The translations under genes and the position numbers were made by a program. DNA of 64,000 bases, from contig NZ_NSDJ01000001.1 of the NCBI RefSeq assembly GCF_003610915.1, positions 3,658,001 through 3,722,000 on the forward strand. The letters run 5' to 3'. The DNA comes from Rahnella variigena (GTDB lineage Bacteria > Pseudomonadota > Gammaproteobacteria > Enterobacterales > Enterobacteriaceae). Shown in pieces: positions 1-10,069 of the stretch (positions are counted from its first letter, which is position 1; the number at the start of each line of letters is the position of its first letter). Under the pieces are notes generated by a model. It did not search any database and was not told where the DNA came from. It saw only the letters and a program-made list of their open reading frames with translations.

Positions 1-1594
1 TACTTTTCTGGTTAAGCGTTTTCAATACCGGTTGCAGTTCACGCAGGGTCTTATCCAGACTTTGCATGTCATTCACCATATGTCCGTATGCCGGAGAACC
101 AGGCTGGAAGCCTTTCAGGCTGCGGTTAAGCTGAATCAACGTCTGCTGCATATCCTGTGGCAGGTTTTTCATTTCCTTGCTGCTGACAATGGCATTCAGG
201 GACTCTATGGTCCTCTGCGTCGCTTTCATCGTCCTCTGACTTTCCGCCAGTGTGCTGGTGGCTTCACGCATCATCGGTTCGATCGGCAGATTGTTGATCT
301 TATCGAGCGTGGTCATCAGTTTCTGTTGGATCTGCGCAAACCCGCCGCTCACCGTCGGCAACAGTTTTTGCCCGTCTATTTCCAGCGGCCCTTTCCACGG
401 TTTCTCATTCGGATAGAAATCCAGATCAATATACATCGCCCCCGTTAGCAGGTTGGCTGATTTCATCGAAGCACGCAGACCATGAGCGATACCGTCACGG
501 ATATGCTCTTCGATATTAAAGTTACTGCCCAGCAACTGAGCGAAGCGGTCTGGTTCAATGCGGATCAGCACCGGAATACGATAATCATCCGACATCTGCT
601 GTTTCACCACATTCATCGGATATGGCACTTCGGCCACAGTCCCCAGACGGATGCCACGGAATTCAACAGGCGCGCCAGGTTGCAGGCCGCGAATAGAATC
701 CGAGAAGAACATGACGTAATCCATGTGACGGGTATAAAGCGATTCCTGAATGCTTTTCTGATCGTCGAAAAGCTTATAACTGTCACCATCTTTGGCTTCG
801 TTGCCCTGCATCCAGCCATTCGGAATGTCAAAGCTGACACCACCGCTAAATAACGTGGTCAGTGAACCCATTTCGACACGCATACCGGCGGCAGACATAT
901 CGAAGTTCACGCCGCTGTCTTTCCAGAAACGAACGTTGTCAGTCACCAACGTGTCGTAAGGTGCCCGGATAAACAGCTGATATTTGATATTGCGCGCTTT
1001 CGGATCAAAGTGACTGGTTTCCACTGTACCGACCTGGAAACCTCTGAACAGCACCGGATCTCCCGGATTCAGCTGGCCTGAACGTTCACTTTCCAGACTC
1101 ACGCGGATACCTTTGGCATCAGGGGAAGCCAGCGGAGGTGAATCATCCAGTTTATATTCTGATTTTTCACCGCCTTTATTGCCCGGCTGCAACTGAATAT
1201 ACGCACCCGACAATAATGTGCCCAAACCGGAAATACCTTCACGTCCGATTTGCGGTTTTACCACCCAGAATACAGAGTCGTCACGGAGCATTTTTTCCAT
1301 GCCGGTATTCAGGCGCGCTTTAATAATGACCTGTTGCAGATCTTCACTCAGGGTCACGCTTTCCACTTTACCGACATCAACGTTACGGCTTTTGATGGTG
1401 GTCTTTCCGCCCTCAATGCCTTCAGCCGTGGTGGTGATCAATGTCACTTCCGGGCCCTGATGGCTGTAGTGGTAGAACAGTATCCAGGCGCCGATCAGTG
1501 CCGTAACAATCGGCACAATCCACACCGGCGACCAGCGTTTAATCTTTTCTACTTTGGCAGTTCCATCGTGCTCTGCCATATTATTTCCCGCCAT
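1..1594 (-). CDS. pqiB: PqiB, MCE-domain lipid transport tunnel protein (3' end cut by window)
   Basis: Inner-membrane-anchored MCE protein of the Pqi system; in the family, stacked MCE rings and a C-terminal coiled-coil needle span the periplasm and carry lipids between the membranes. The frame reads about 531 codons to the window edge and ends in KTLNQKS, close to the end of the roughly 546-residue E. coli protein, so only the last few residues are missing. One membrane segment lies at residues 22-42, followed by repeated MCE units and a coiled-coil-like C-terminal third rich in Gln, Leu and Met. The start at 1594 has AGGAG about 8 nt upstream and overlaps the end of pqiA by 14 nt, indicating translational coupling. 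A second in-frame ATG lies five codons on. pqiC is expected beyond the left edge. Confidence 0.93.
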   Translation of the reverse strand, partial: MAGNNMAEHDGTAKVEKIKRWSPVWIVPIVTALIGAWILFYHYSHQGPEVTLITTTAEGIEGGKTTIKSRNVDVGKVESVTLSEDLQQVIIKARLNTGMEKMLRDDSVFWVVKPQIGREGISGLGTLLSGAYIQLQPGNKGGEKSEYKLDDSPPLASPDAKGIRVSLESERSGQLNPGDPVLFRGFQVGTVETSHFDPKARNIKYQLFIRAPYDTLVTDNVRFWKDSGVNFDMSAAGMRVEMGSLTTLFSGGVSFDIPNGWMQGNEAKDGDSYKLFDDQKSIQESLYTRHMDYVMFFSDSIRGLQPGAPVEFRGIRLGTVAEVPYPMNVVKQQMSDDYRIPVLIRIEPDRFAQLLGSNFNIEEHIRDGIAHGLRASMKSANLLTGAMYIDLDFYPNEKPWKGPLEIDGQKLLPTVSGGFAQIQQKLMTTLDKINNLPIEPMMREATSTLAESQRTMKATQRTIESLNAIVSSKEMKNLPQDMQQTLIQLNRSLKGFQPGSPAYGHMVNDMQSLDKTLRELQPVLKTLNQKS

Positions 1595-2846
1595 CTTGTG
1601 GCTCCTTTGCAGACTTCATTACAGCGCGATCCCAAATGAGCCTTGGGTCAAACGTCATTGCAGCGAACATAGTGAGAATGACAACACTGGCAAAAAGCAG
1701 TGCGCCAATGTCCGGATAAATACTCATCAGTTGTCCCATCCTTACCAGAGCTGAAAGCACCGCAATAACGAACACGTCAATCATTGACCAGCGGCCAACA
1801 AATTCCACGACTTCATAAATCACGTGCAATCTTTCCCTGTCAATTTCCTTATTACTGTTTGCATCCCAGCATAACCAACCAATCGCAATCATTTTCAGCG
1901 TCGGCACCATGATACTGGCAATCAAAATCACCATAGCCACAGGATAAGAACCTTCACTCCACAGCAACACCACGCCAGCCATAATGGTGGATGGCATCGG
2001 AGTGCCGAGCACCTGGGTTATCATGATCGGCAGCAGATTGGCGGGGATATACAAAAAAATAGACGTAATGAGAAGTGCCATCGTCCATTGCAAACTGTTT
2101 TTGCGGCGCGCATGGCCGGATGTATCACAACGCCCGCACTGTTTTTGATCAACCGGCAAAATAGCCATACAACAATGGCATGAACGTAATCCCTGTGACA
2201 GTCCGCTCTCACCGACACGAAGCGGCATTTCCAGCTTCGGTGCAGGAGCAACCTGCTGCCAGATCCAGTAACGGTCAGTACACTGAAAAGCCCTGAGCTG
2301 TAAAATACAAAACAGCACAAAGGGATAGAAACTGGTGCCGACGCCGACATCACCATAAGCCATCAGCTTCACGAAACTGACCAGGACACCCGCCAGGAAA
2401 ATCTCGACCATGCACCAGGCCTTCAGGCGAAAATAGTTACGGGCAATGCTGATCTGCCAGTGACTGGGTATCGATGTCCCCTGGCAAAGAATGATGATGA
2501 AAATCATGCCTAACGCAGGCATCAGTTGAACCAGAATCATAAACAGCGACGCCATGCTGGCGTAGTCGTCAGAAACTAAAACCTGGGGAATTTGAATCAG
2601 TGTAACTTCGCTTCCCAGGCCGGCAACTTTCATGTTCACGAAAGGGAAAAGGTTAGACAACAGCAGCATGAATAATGCGCTGACAGCATAGGCAATAGGG
2701 CGGCGACGCGGCTCTTTCCAGCGCGACGTCAGCGTCGTATGGCAACGCGGGCATTTTGCTTTTTGCCCGACAGCAATCTCAGGGATTGCCACCAGCAAAT
2801 CGCATTGGGGACATAAAATGTGCGGATCGTGGACATGAGAACACAC
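1581..2846 (-). CDS. pqiA: PqiA, multi-pass inner membrane partner of PqiB
   Basis: Polytopic inner-membrane protein of the Pqi envelope lipid transport system. The 421-residue product has two cysteine clusters (HILCPQCD near residue 10 with a following CPRC, and CHCC...CGRCD near the middle) that look like zinc ribbons, and two blocks of about four membrane segments. The usual ATG-only call would start further upstream, but the GTG at 2844-2846 is preferred. It has GAGGAG at 2854-2859, 7 nt upstream, and yields MCSHVHDPHILCPQCD, which matches the E. coli N-terminus MCEHHHAAKHILCSQCD. The gene follows uup by about 80 bp. In E. coli pqiAB is induced by paraquat through SoxS; I could not identify a soxbox here with confidence. 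Confidence 0.93.
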   Translation of the reverse strand: MCSHVHDPHILCPQCDLLVAIPEIAVGQKAKCPRCHTTLTSRWKEPRRRPIAYAVSALFMLLLSNLFPFVNMKVAGLGSEVTLIQIPQVLVSDDYASMASLFMILVQLMPALGMIFIIILCQGTSIPSHWQISIARNYFRLKAWCMVEIFLAGVLVSFVKLMAYGDVGVGTSFYPFVLFCILQLRAFQCTDRYWIWQQVAPAPKLEMPLRVGESGLSQGLRSCHCCMAILPVDQKQCGRCDTSGHARRKNSLQWTMALLITSIFLYIPANLLPIMITQVLGTPMPSTIMAGVVLLWSEGSYPVAMVILIASIMVPTLKMIAIGWLCWDANSNKEIDRERLHVIYEVVEFVGRWSMIDVFVIAVLSALVRMGQLMSIYPDIGALLFASVVILTMFAAMTFDPRLIWDRAVMKSAKEPQDGGK

Positions 2847-2929
2847 AAGCCAACTCCTCAATTGCGGAACGTGCAATAGCATGTGCCGCAGGAACAATCC
2901 TTCATTCCGCGGCACATGACGGGGCAGTG

Positions 2930-4834
2930 TTAGCCGTTTTTCTGCGCTTCCAGCGCTTCCCAACGTTCAAACGCCTGCTCTAACTCCTGCTCTGCGGCGG
3001 CTAAAGCGGTGATAACCTGCTGAGTTTCTTCATGAGGAAGTGTGAAGAAATTCGCATCACTCATTTGCTGTTGCAGCGCTTCAATTCTTTCTTCCAGCGT
3101 GCTGATTTGCGCAGGCAATTGTTCAAGCTCGCGTTGTTGATTATAGCTGAGCTTATTCGCCGTGCGTTTTACTGGTTCTGCTTTAGGTTGAGCAGCCGGT
3201 TTATTTTCGATGACTACCGCCTGACGGATTGGCTTCTGGTTACGGCGCTGATGCTGTGCGTCATGGTAACCGCCAACATAACTGTTGATCACGCCGTTGC
3301 CTTCATAAATCCAGCATTCGGTTGCTGAGTTATCAACAAATTCACGGTCATGGCTCACCAGCATTACCGTGCCCTGATAGCTGTCGATCATCTCTTCCAG
3401 CAGCTCGAGTGTTTCCACATCCAGGTCGTTGGTCGGTTCATCGAGGATCAGCAGGTTGCTGGGACGCAGGAACAGTTTTGCCAGCAGCAGACGGTTACGT
3501 TCGCCGCCTGACAGCGCTTTTACCGGCGTCATTGCACGTTTTGGATGAAACAGGAAGTCCTGCAGGTAGCCCAGCACGTGACGGGCACGACCGTTAACCA
3601 TCACTTCCTGCTTACCTTCAGCGAGGTTATCCATCACGGTACGTTCAGGATCCAGCTCAGCACGGTGCTGGTCGAAATAGGCGACTTCCAGTTTGGTACC
3701 GCAGTGAACGCGGCCGCTGTCTGCCTTAATCTGACTCAACATCAGTTTCAGTAACGTCGTTTTACCGCAGCCGTTCGGGCCTATCAGTGCAATTTTGTCG
3801 CCACGCATAACCTGCGAAGAGAAATTGCTGACCAGTTGTTTACCGGCGATGCTGTAGTTAACGTCTTCCATTTCAAAGACAATCTTGCCGGAGCTTGCCG
3901 CTTCAACCACCTGCATTTTGGCGGTGCCCATCACTTCACGGCGATCGGAACGTTCTTTACGCAGGGCTTTCAGGGCGCGTACGCGGCCTTCGTTACGGGT
4001 ACGGCGGGCTTTGATACCCTGACGGATCCACACTTCTTCCTGCGCCAGTTTTTTATCGAACTCAGCGTTTTGCAGTTCTTCAACGCGCAACGCTTCTTCT
4101 TTTGCCAGCAAATACGCTTCGTAATTACCCGGATAGGACACCAGTTTGCCGCGATCAAGATCGACAATGCGGGTCGCCATATTGCGGATGAAAGAACGGT
4201 CATGGGAAATGAAGATAATGCTGCCCTGGAATTCTTTCAGGAAATCTTCCAGCCACGCGATACTTTCGATATCCAGGTGGTTGGTCGGTTCGTCGAGCAG
4301 CAGAATGTGCGGCGCGCTGACCAAAGCACGTCCGAGCGCCGCTTTACGCAGCCAGCCACCAGACAGGGATTTCAGCTCTGTATCGGCATCCAGACCCAGT
4401 TTCAGTAATACTTCATTGATACGGCTGTCGAGCTGCCACAGGCCCTGATGATCGAGAATTTCCATCACCTGAGCCAGTTTGTTCATGTTCTTTTCGCTCG
4501 GGTCGGTTTCAACCAGATGCGAAATCGCGTGATACGCTTTCAGGTGTTCAGCCTGCTCGAATACGCCTTCGGAGACGAAATCGAACACTGTACCTTCGAC
4601 GTTGCGCGGCGGATCCTGTTGCAGACGCGCGACAATCAAATCCTGCTCATACACGATACGGCCGTCATCAAGCGGCACTTCGCGGTTCAGGATTTTCATC
4701 AGCGTCGATTTACCGGCGCCGTTACGGCCAACAAGACAGACGCGCTCATTTGGCTCGATGTGTAATTCGGTGTTATCCAACAGCGGCGAGTCACTGAATG
4801 ACAGCCAGGCACCTGACATACTAATTAACGACAT
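2930..4834 (-). CDS. uup: Uup, ABC-F family ATPase
   Basis: ABC-F protein with two tandem ATPase domains and no membrane segments, 634 residues as in E. coli (635). Family members act on ribosomes; Uup loss raises precise excision of transposons. Walker A is GRNGAGKST at 36-44 and GPNGCGKTT near 352; the signatures are LSGGWLRKAALGRAL and LSGGERNRLLLAKLF, each followed by an LLDEPTN Walker B. A charged linker with many Arg and Lys lies between the domains, and the last 90 residues (after the Ala/Pro-rich AAQPKAEPVKRT) form the predicted coiled-coil DNA-binding tail. It starts 5 bp downstream of rlmL, so the two are probably cotranscribed. Confidence 0.96.
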   Translation of the reverse strand: MSLISMSGAWLSFSDSPLLDNTELHIEPNERVCLVGRNGAGKSTLMKILNREVPLDDGRIVYEQDLIVARLQQDPPRNVEGTVFDFVSEGVFEQAEHLKAYHAISHLVETDPSEKNMNKLAQVMEILDHQGLWQLDSRINEVLLKLGLDADTELKSLSGGWLRKAALGRALVSAPHILLLDEPTNHLDIESIAWLEDFLKEFQGSIIFISHDRSFIRNMATRIVDLDRGKLVSYPGNYEAYLLAKEEALRVEELQNAEFDKKLAQEEVWIRQGIKARRTRNEGRVRALKALRKERSDRREVMGTAKMQVVEAASSGKIVFEMEDVNYSIAGKQLVSNFSSQVMRGDKIALIGPNGCGKTTLLKLMLSQIKADSGRVHCGTKLEVAYFDQHRAELDPERTVMDNLAEGKQEVMVNGRARHVLGYLQDFLFHPKRAMTPVKALSGGERNRLLLAKLFLRPSNLLILDEPTNDLDVETLELLEEMIDSYQGTVMLVSHDREFVDNSATECWIYEGNGVINSYVGGYHDAQHQRRNQKPIRQAVVIENKPAAQPKAEPVKRTANKLSYNQQRELEQLPAQISTLEERIEALQQQMSDANFFTLPHEETQQVITALAAAEQELEQAFERWEALEAQKNG

Positions 4835-4839
4835 AAACT

Positions 4840-6960
4840 TTATTTTTCCTCGCCGGCATGGGACAGCAGCCAGCAGTTATGAATCTGACGATTACGGGCG
4901 AAATCCTGTGACAGGGTTTGGCTGGTGATTTCTTTCGCGCTCAGCCCCAGCTTGCTCAATCCTTCGAGGTCCATCTGGAAGCCGCGCTTGTTGTTGGAGA
5001 ACATAATGGTGCCGTTGCGACGTAAAATGCGTTTCAGATCTTTCATCAGAGCCAGATGATCACGCTGTACGTCAAAACTTTCGGCCATACGTTTAGAGTT
5101 GGAGAACGTCGGCGGATCGATAAAGATCACATCGAATTGTTCATCGCACATCCCCAGATAAGACAGACAATCTGCCTGGATCAGGCGATGCTGACGGCCG
5201 GTCAGACCGTTAGCGCGCAGGTTCTTTTCCGCCCATTCCAGATAGGTGCGGGACATATCTACCGTAGTCGTGCTGCGCGCGCCGCCCAGACCTGCATGAA
5301 CACTGGCGGTGCCGGTGTAAGCAAACAGGTTGAGGAAGTCCTTACCTTTACTCATTTCACCGAGCATTTTACGGGCGATACGGTGGTCAAGGAACAAACC
5401 GGTATCAAGATAATCCGTCAGATTGACCCACAGCTTCGCGTTGAACTCTTCAACCAGCAGGAACTCGCCTTTTTGCGCAAGTTTCTCGTACTGACTGGTA
5501 CCTTTCTGGCGTTCACGGGTTTTCAGGATCAACTGGCTGGATGAAATATCCAGCACTGACAGGGTGGCATTGATCACGTCAAACAAGCGCTGACGGGCTT
5601 TTTGTGCATCCACAGTTTTTGGCGGCGCATATTCCTGCACCACCACTTTGCTGCCGTAGCGGTCAACCGCCACGTTGTAATCCGGCAAATCGGCGTCATA
5701 CAAGCGGTAGCATTCAATGCCCTGCTGTTTAGCCCATTTCTCCAGTTTTTTGACGTTCTTACGCAGGCGGTTTGCATAATCTTCCGCCATTTGCGTCCCG
5801 GCAGCACCGGTCGGGTTTTCAGCCAGCTGGTAGTTTTTCTGCACACATTCCAGCGGACCGTTTTTAGCTTTGAACTGGCGCTCAGCACGCAATTGCAGGC
5901 AACTCAGCAATTCCGGCGACGCACTGAACAGCGACAACTGCCAGCCACCAAACTTAGTCTTCATGATGCGACCAAGCATGTTGTGCAGCGCAATCAGCGC
6001 CGGTTCGCTTTCCAGACGTTCACCGTATGGCGGGTTACTGATGACCGTACCCACCGGACCTTCCGGCAACGGATTCACCAGTTTACCGACTTCAGCGGCT
6101 TCAAAGCTAATCAGCTCCGCCACACCGGCGCGACGGGCGTTGGCACGCGCCATCTCAATGACGCGGCGGTCAATATCAGAACCGAAGAAACGGGACGTGG
6201 TTTCCTGCACTGCACGGCGGGTACGAACCTGTGCTTCGGCGGTCAGTTCGCGCCACAGTTCGGCGTCAAATTTGTTCCAGCCGGTAAAGCCCCAGTGCTG
6301 GCGATGTAAGCCCGGCGCGCGATCGGCGGCGATCATTGCCGCTTCAATCAGCAAGGTACCGGAACCACACATCGGATCGACCATCGGCGTGCCCGCTTCC
6401 CAGCCTGAACGCATCACGATAGCCGCAGCCAGATTTTCTTTCAGCGGTGCCTGACCGGTCAGATCACGGTAGCCACGCTGATGCAGGCCTTCGCCGCTGA
6501 GATCCAACGCGACGCTGGCGGTATCACGTTGCAGGAAGACGTTTACACGAATATCGGGCTGCTGTTTCGCCACATTCGGACGCTCATCCATTTTGCGGGT
6601 AAAGCTGTCGACAATGGCGTCTTTCACTTTCAGCGCGCCGTACTGGCTGTTACGGATTTCGTCATTCAGGCCGCTGAAATGCACGGCGAACGTTTTTTCC
6701 ACGCCAAAAACGGACGGCCAGTCAATCGCCATCACGCCGAGATAAAGATCCAGATCGCTGTGAACTTTGAATTCGTTCAGCGGCAACAGGATGCGCGAAG
6801 CCAGACGGCTCCACAATAAGCTACGGTACAGCAGGCGATCGTCACCTTCAAAATGCACCCCTCCCTGCACAACTTTGCAGGCTTGCGCACCCAGCGTTTC
6901 CAGTTCGCTTTTTAACAGTTCTTCCAGTCCACGCGCCGTGCTGGCAAACAAAGAGTTCAT
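4840..6960 (-). CDS. rlmL: RlmL (RlmKL), bifunctional 23S rRNA methyltransferase
   Basis: Fused enzyme: the N-terminal half (RlmL) makes m2G2445 and the C-terminal half (RlmK) makes m7G2069 in 23S rRNA, with S-adenosylmethionine as donor. The 706 residues contain a THUMP domain (about 45-155), the SAM-binding [10 protein letters not shown] at 195-204, catalytic NPPYGER at 309-315, and in the second half the SAM-binding [15 protein letters not shown] and the catalytic [10 protein letters not shown]. Length and both motifs match the enterobacterial fusion. It is divergent from ycbX and has its own promoter (see 6994-7021). Confidence 0.97.
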   Translation of the reverse strand: MNSLFASTARGLEELLKSELETLGAQACKVVQGGVHFEGDDRLLYRSLLWSRLASRILLPLNEFKVHSDLDLYLGVMAIDWPSVFGVEKTFAVHFSGLNDEIRNSQYGALKVKDAIVDSFTRKMDERPNVAKQQPDIRVNVFLQRDTASVALDLSGEGLHQRGYRDLTGQAPLKENLAAAIVMRSGWEAGTPMVDPMCGSGTLLIEAAMIAADRAPGLHRQHWGFTGWNKFDAELWRELTAEAQVRTRRAVQETTSRFFGSDIDRRVIEMARANARRAGVAELISFEAAEVGKLVNPLPEGPVGTVISNPPYGERLESEPALIALHNMLGRIMKTKFGGWQLSLFSASPELLSCLQLRAERQFKAKNGPLECVQKNYQLAENPTGAAGTQMAEDYANRLRKNVKKLEKWAKQQGIECYRLYDADLPDYNVAVDRYGSKVVVQEYAPPKTVDAQKARQRLFDVINATLSVLDISSSQLILKTRERQKGTSQYEKLAQKGEFLLVEEFNAKLWVNLTDYLDTGLFLDHRIARKMLGEMSKGKDFLNLFAYTGTASVHAGLGGARSTTTVDMSRTYLEWAEKNLRANGLTGRQHRLIQADCLSYLGMCDEQFDVIFIDPPTFSNSKRMAESFDVQRDHLALMKDLKRILRRNGTIMFSNNKRGFQMDLEGLSKLGLSAKEITSQTLSQDFARNRQIHNCWLLSHAGEEK

Positions 6961-6993
6961 ATCGACATATCACCAAAAATAAAATTGTTGCGC

Positions 6994-7021
6994 ATTATAG
7001 CTAATCCCTGCCGCTTGTCAT
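6994..7021 (-). promoter_or_regulatory. Sigma-70-like promoter of rlmL-uup
   Basis: On the minus strand ATGACA (7016-7021) and TATAAT (6994-6999) are separated by 16 bp, close to the sigma-70 consensus and about 33 bp ahead of the rlmL start codon. Confidence 0.65.
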
Positions 7022-7070
7022 AAAGTCTCTGGTTATTCTTAAGACTTTATACTCTGAGAGGCAGTGTTCA

Positions 7071-8174
7071 GTGCCCATTCTTTCACGTTTATTTGTTCAT
7101 CCGGTTAAATCGATGCGCGGCCTGCAAGTTTCACACTCGCTGGTCACGCCAACAGGACTGGCTTTCGACCGTCAGTTCATGATAACCGACCCGCAAGGCA
7201 TGTTTATTACTGCCCGCCAGTATCCGAACCTCGTCCTGTTCACCCCGGTTTTGTTACCTGATGGTCTGATGCTGAGTGCGCCGGAAGGCGAAAGTATCAG
7301 CGTCAGATTTCGTGATTTCGCAGGCGTTAACTCGCCGACGGAAGTCTGGGGCAATCAGTTTACCTCACTCATCGCGCCGGAACCGGTAAATCGCTGGTTA
7401 AGTGGTTATTTAAAACGTGATGTACAGTTGCGCTGGGTCGGTGACGAACCCACCCGCCGGGTGAAGAAGCATCCCGAAGTGCCGCTGTCGTTCGCCGACG
7501 GGTTCCCGTACCTGCTGATTAACGAAGCGTCAATGCAGGATTTGCAGCGCCGCTGTCCGGGCGGTGTCAGGGTTGAACAGTTCCGGCCCAATATTGTGGT
7601 CAGTGGTGCCGAGGCTTACACAGAAGACAGCTGGCAGACCATCCGCATCGGAGAAGTCATTTTCGATCTGGTGAAGCCGTGCAGCCGCTGCATTTTTACT
7701 ACGGTCAGCATCGAAAAAGGCCGCAAGCATCCGCGTGGCGAACCTCTGAAAACGTTGCAAGGTTACCGTACTGCCAGCGATGGCGACGTCGATTTCGGTC
7801 AGAACATGATTGCCCGTAACAACGGTGTGATCCGCGCGGGTGACAACGTTCAGGTGCTGGCGACCAAACCACCCCGCCCTTACAGCGCAGGCGACGTCGT
7901 TGAAAATGTCGACGCGCCAAAAAGTACCGCTCAGGAAGTCCGCATTAATTATCAGGGCACGGAGTTTACCGGCAACAATCAGCAGATTTTGCTCGAACAA
8001 CTGGAGTTACAGGGATTACGTATCCCCTATTCCTGCCGTGCGGGAATTTGCGGTGCGTGCAGAATGACATTAAAAGAAGGAAATGTTGCGCCACTGAAAG
8101 AAAGTGCTGTGGGGAAAGACGGAACGATTCTGTCGTGCAGTTGCATACCGGCAACGGATATCGTGCTCGGCTAA
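7071..8174 (+). CDS. ycbX: YcbX, MOSC-domain molybdoenzyme with C-terminal 2Fe-2S domain
   Basis: Molybdenum-cofactor MOSC-domain protein that in E. coli detoxifies N-hydroxylated base analogues with electrons relayed by CysJ. The 367-residue product has the MOSC N-terminal beta-barrel (1-120), the MOSC domain with the conserved cysteine in [12 protein letters not shown] (about residue 206) and a C-terminal plant-type 2Fe-2S ferredoxin domain with [13 protein letters not shown] and a later SCSC cluster. The start is a GTG ([17 protein letters not shown]), matching the family N-terminus. The gene runs toward zapC, with an ERIC element between them. Confidence 0.95.
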   Translation: MPILSRLFVHPVKSMRGLQVSHSLVTPTGLAFDRQFMITDPQGMFITARQYPNLVLFTPVLLPDGLMLSAPEGESISVRFRDFAGVNSPTEVWGNQFTSLIAPEPVNRWLSGYLKRDVQLRWVGDEPTRRVKKHPEVPLSFADGFPYLLINEASMQDLQRRCPGGVRVEQFRPNIVVSGAEAYTEDSWQTIRIGEVIFDLVKPCSRCIFTTVSIEKGRKHPRGEPLKTLQGYRTASDGDVDFGQNMIARNNGVIRAGDNVQVLATKPPRPYSAGDVVENVDAPKSTAQEVRINYQGTEFTGNNQQILLEQLELQGLRIPYSCRAGICGACRMTLKEGNVAPLKESAVGKDGTILSCSCIPATDIVLG

Positions 8175-8180
8175 AATATT

Positions 8181-8212
8181 CCGCAATTACCCAAATCCGC
8201 AATTACCCAAAA
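8181..8212 (+). repeat. Two tandem 16-bp copies at the ERIC edge
   Basis: CCGCAATTACCCAAAT (8181-8196) is followed at once by CCGCAATTACCCAAAA (8197-8212), a 16-bp tandem duplication. The second copy runs into the left end of the ERIC element. Confidence 0.85.
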
Positions 8213-8327
8213 TAGTTCGGGTTGCAAAAAGGCGGCAAGAGAAGGGATCCCGATGAGCTTACACAGGTAAGTGATTCGGGTGACTGAGCGCAGCCAACGC
8301 ATCTGCAACTTGAAATATGAAGGGTAA
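8203..8327. repeat. ERIC element (about 125 bp)
   Basis: Enterobacterial repetitive intergenic consensus element. It is bounded by TTACCC (8203-8208) and GGGTAA (8322-8327). Inner inverted segments are GGTTGCA near the left and TGCAACTTGAA near the right, and the centre is GATCCCGATGAGCTTACA followed by GGTAAGTGATTCGGGTGA, which is the core recognised by the classical ERIC primers. The 125-bp length agrees with the canonical 127 bp. It fills the ycbX-zapC convergent gap and stops 1 bp before the zapC stop codon. Confidence 0.88.
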
Positions 8328-8328
8328 T

Positions 8329-8874
8329 TTACACTGCCTGATCGTAGACATCGCTGTCGACTCTGAACGCCGCTGGCATTAACCGGTCATGCATCACTTT
8401 AATGGCATCACCGAGCACCATACCGCGCCCTGCCACTGTCAGCCGCTCCTGCGCCAGCAGGCACAGGCTGGCGTTATCACCGGATTCTACCACCAGCAAT
8501 GTCGCCTGTTCGCCACTGTCCATCACCTGCACCTGAGCAAGCTGACCATTCTCTGGCTGGAAAGGACGCATCTGCTGACTGAAATGCCAGCTCTTTGGCA
8601 TCAGCGGTTTTAAAAAACGGAAAGCGACTAAGGCATTTAAAACTAATTCCGCACGTTGTTCAGCGGCCAGACGAATATGTTTGCACTGTTCTTCATAATC
8701 GAAATACAAAGCCGCATCATCGACACAGAATGACATATTTCCAAATGCATCAGGAGTTAACATTTTAGCCGGGAAACGGGAACGGAAAATCATGCCATTG
8801 GCGAGATCCAACATAAGCCGATCATGCTCTGCATCGAAGTACCAACGCCAATTATCATCTGGTTTGATTTTCAT
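8329..8874 (-). CDS. zapC: ZapC, FtsZ-ring stabilising cell division protein
   Basis: Cytoplasmic protein that binds FtsZ directly and bundles its filaments at midcell. The start at 8874 gives 181 residues beginning [19 protein letters not shown], matching the E. coli N-terminus [19 protein letters not shown] (180 residues), with AGGATGACG just upstream. A longer frame starting 14 codons earlier adds a non-homologous extension and is rejected. Conserved blocks include [22 protein letters not shown] and [18 protein letters not shown]. It lies downstream of pyrD on the same strand, with about 180 bp between. Confidence 0.94.
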   Translation of the reverse strand: MKIKPDDNWRWYFDAEHDRLMLDLANGMIFRSRFPAKMLTPDAFGNMSFCVDDAALYFDYEEQCKHIRLAAEQRAELVLNALVAFRFLKPLMPKSWHFSQQMRPFQPENGQLAQVQVMDSGEQATLLVVESGDNASLCLLAQERLTVAGRGMVLGDAIKVMHDRLMPAAFRVDSDVYDQAV

Positions 8875-9002
8875 TTCGTCATCCTGTTTGCCCTCATGCC
8901 CTCTGCCTGACTTCATTTCCGGCTAATCTGTGAGAATAGATTTTTTTGCGATGAAGTGATATCAGACAAATCCTGAGCCTGAATTACGGTCAGTGGACAA
9001 AA

Positions 9003-9043
9003 TATAGACGAGCCGGGTTGATAAATAAACCCCTGACTCGCCT
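9003..9043 (-). terminator. Possible terminator after pyrD
   Basis: Minus-strand hairpin with GAG...GGGTT pairing to AACCC...CTC around an A/T-rich loop, followed by TCTATATTTT. The stem is imperfect. Confidence 0.4.
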
Positions 9044-9058
9044 AAAGGATGAAAAATA

Positions 9059-10069
9059 TTAGATGTGGGTAACAATATCTTTGATTAAACCCGGGCCTTT
9101 GAAGATAAAGCCGGAATAGATTTGAATTAATGACGCACCGGCCGCCATTTTTTCACGTGCGGCAGTTAATGAATCAATCCCGCCGACGCCAATAATAGGC
9201 AGACGTCCCTGCAATTCATTCGACAACATACGGATAATTTCTGTACTGCGCAGCTGCACCGGACGCCCGCTCAGTCCACCCACCTGCTCACAATAATTCA
9301 GCCCCTGAACCAGTTTACGATCGAGCGTGGTATTGGTGGCGATAACGCCGTCCATATTATGACGTACCAGACTGTCCGCTATTTGGATCAATTCTTCTTC
9401 AGAAAGATCCGGCGCGATCTTCACGGCTACCGGCACATATTTCTGGTAACGCTGCTGAAGTTCGAGCTGCTTATTCTTGATCGCCGCCAGTAAATCATCC
9501 AGCGCCTCACCGTATTGCAGTGAACGTAAGCCAGGAGTATTTGGCGATGAAATATTCACCGCGATATAACCGGCATACGGATATACCTTATCCATACAGG
9601 TCAGATAATCGTCTGCGCCGTGCTCAACAGGCGTGTCTTTATTCTTGCCAATATTAATCCCCAGAATGCCGCCAAAATGTGATTTTTTGACATTATTCAC
9701 CAGATTATCCACGCCATGGTTATTAAAGCCCATGCGGTTAATCAGGCCTTCAGCTTCAACGATGCGGAATAAACGCGGCTTATCATTACCCGCCTGCGCA
9801 CGCGGTGTCACCGTGCCGACTTCAATAAATCCAAAGCCCATTGCGCCGAGTGCATCAATACATTCGCCGTCTTTATCCAGGCCTGCGGCCAGTCCCAAAG
9901 GGTTCTTAAAGGATAATCCCATGCAGTTTACCGGTTTGGTTGGCACTGACTGGCGGATCAGGAATTCAAAAGGGGTGCCGGAAATGCGGCTCAACTGACG
10001 AAAGGTTAACTCGTGGGCGCGCTCTGGATCGAGCTGAAACAGTGCTTTCCTGACAAGAGGATAATACAT
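9059..10069 (-). CDS. pyrD: PyrD, class 2 dihydroorotate dehydrogenase (quinone)
   Basis: Fourth step of pyrimidine synthesis: oxidises dihydroorotate to orotate at the inner membrane and passes electrons to quinone through FMN. The 336 residues equal the E. coli length. The N-terminal amphipathic helices ([20 protein letters not shown]) mark the membrane-bound class 2 form. FMN and substrate motifs seen are [31 protein letters not shown] with the catalytic Ser, and [29 protein letters not shown] PurR-like operator and a CCGG start region lie upstream. Confidence 0.97.
   Translation of the reverse strand: MYYPLVRKALFQLDPERAHELTFRQLSRISGTPFEFLIRQSVPTKPVNCMGLSFKNPLGLAAGLDKDGECIDALGAMGFGFIEVGTVTPRAQAGNDKPRLFRIVEAEGLINRMGFNNHGVDNLVNNVKKSHFGGILGINIGKNKDTPVEHGADDYLTCMDKVYPYAGYIAVNISSPNTPGLRSLQYGEALDDLLAAIKNKQLELQQRYQKYVPVAVKIAPDLSEEELIQIADSLVRHNMDGVIATNTTLDRKLVQGLNYCEQVGGLSGRPVQLRSTEIIRMLSNELQGRLPIIGVGGIDSLTAAREKMAAGASLIQIYSGFIFKGPGLIKDIVTHI

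Noticed and set aside
5602..6309. 235-codon open frame on the plus strand
   Set aside because: Antisense to rlmL with no recognisable features.
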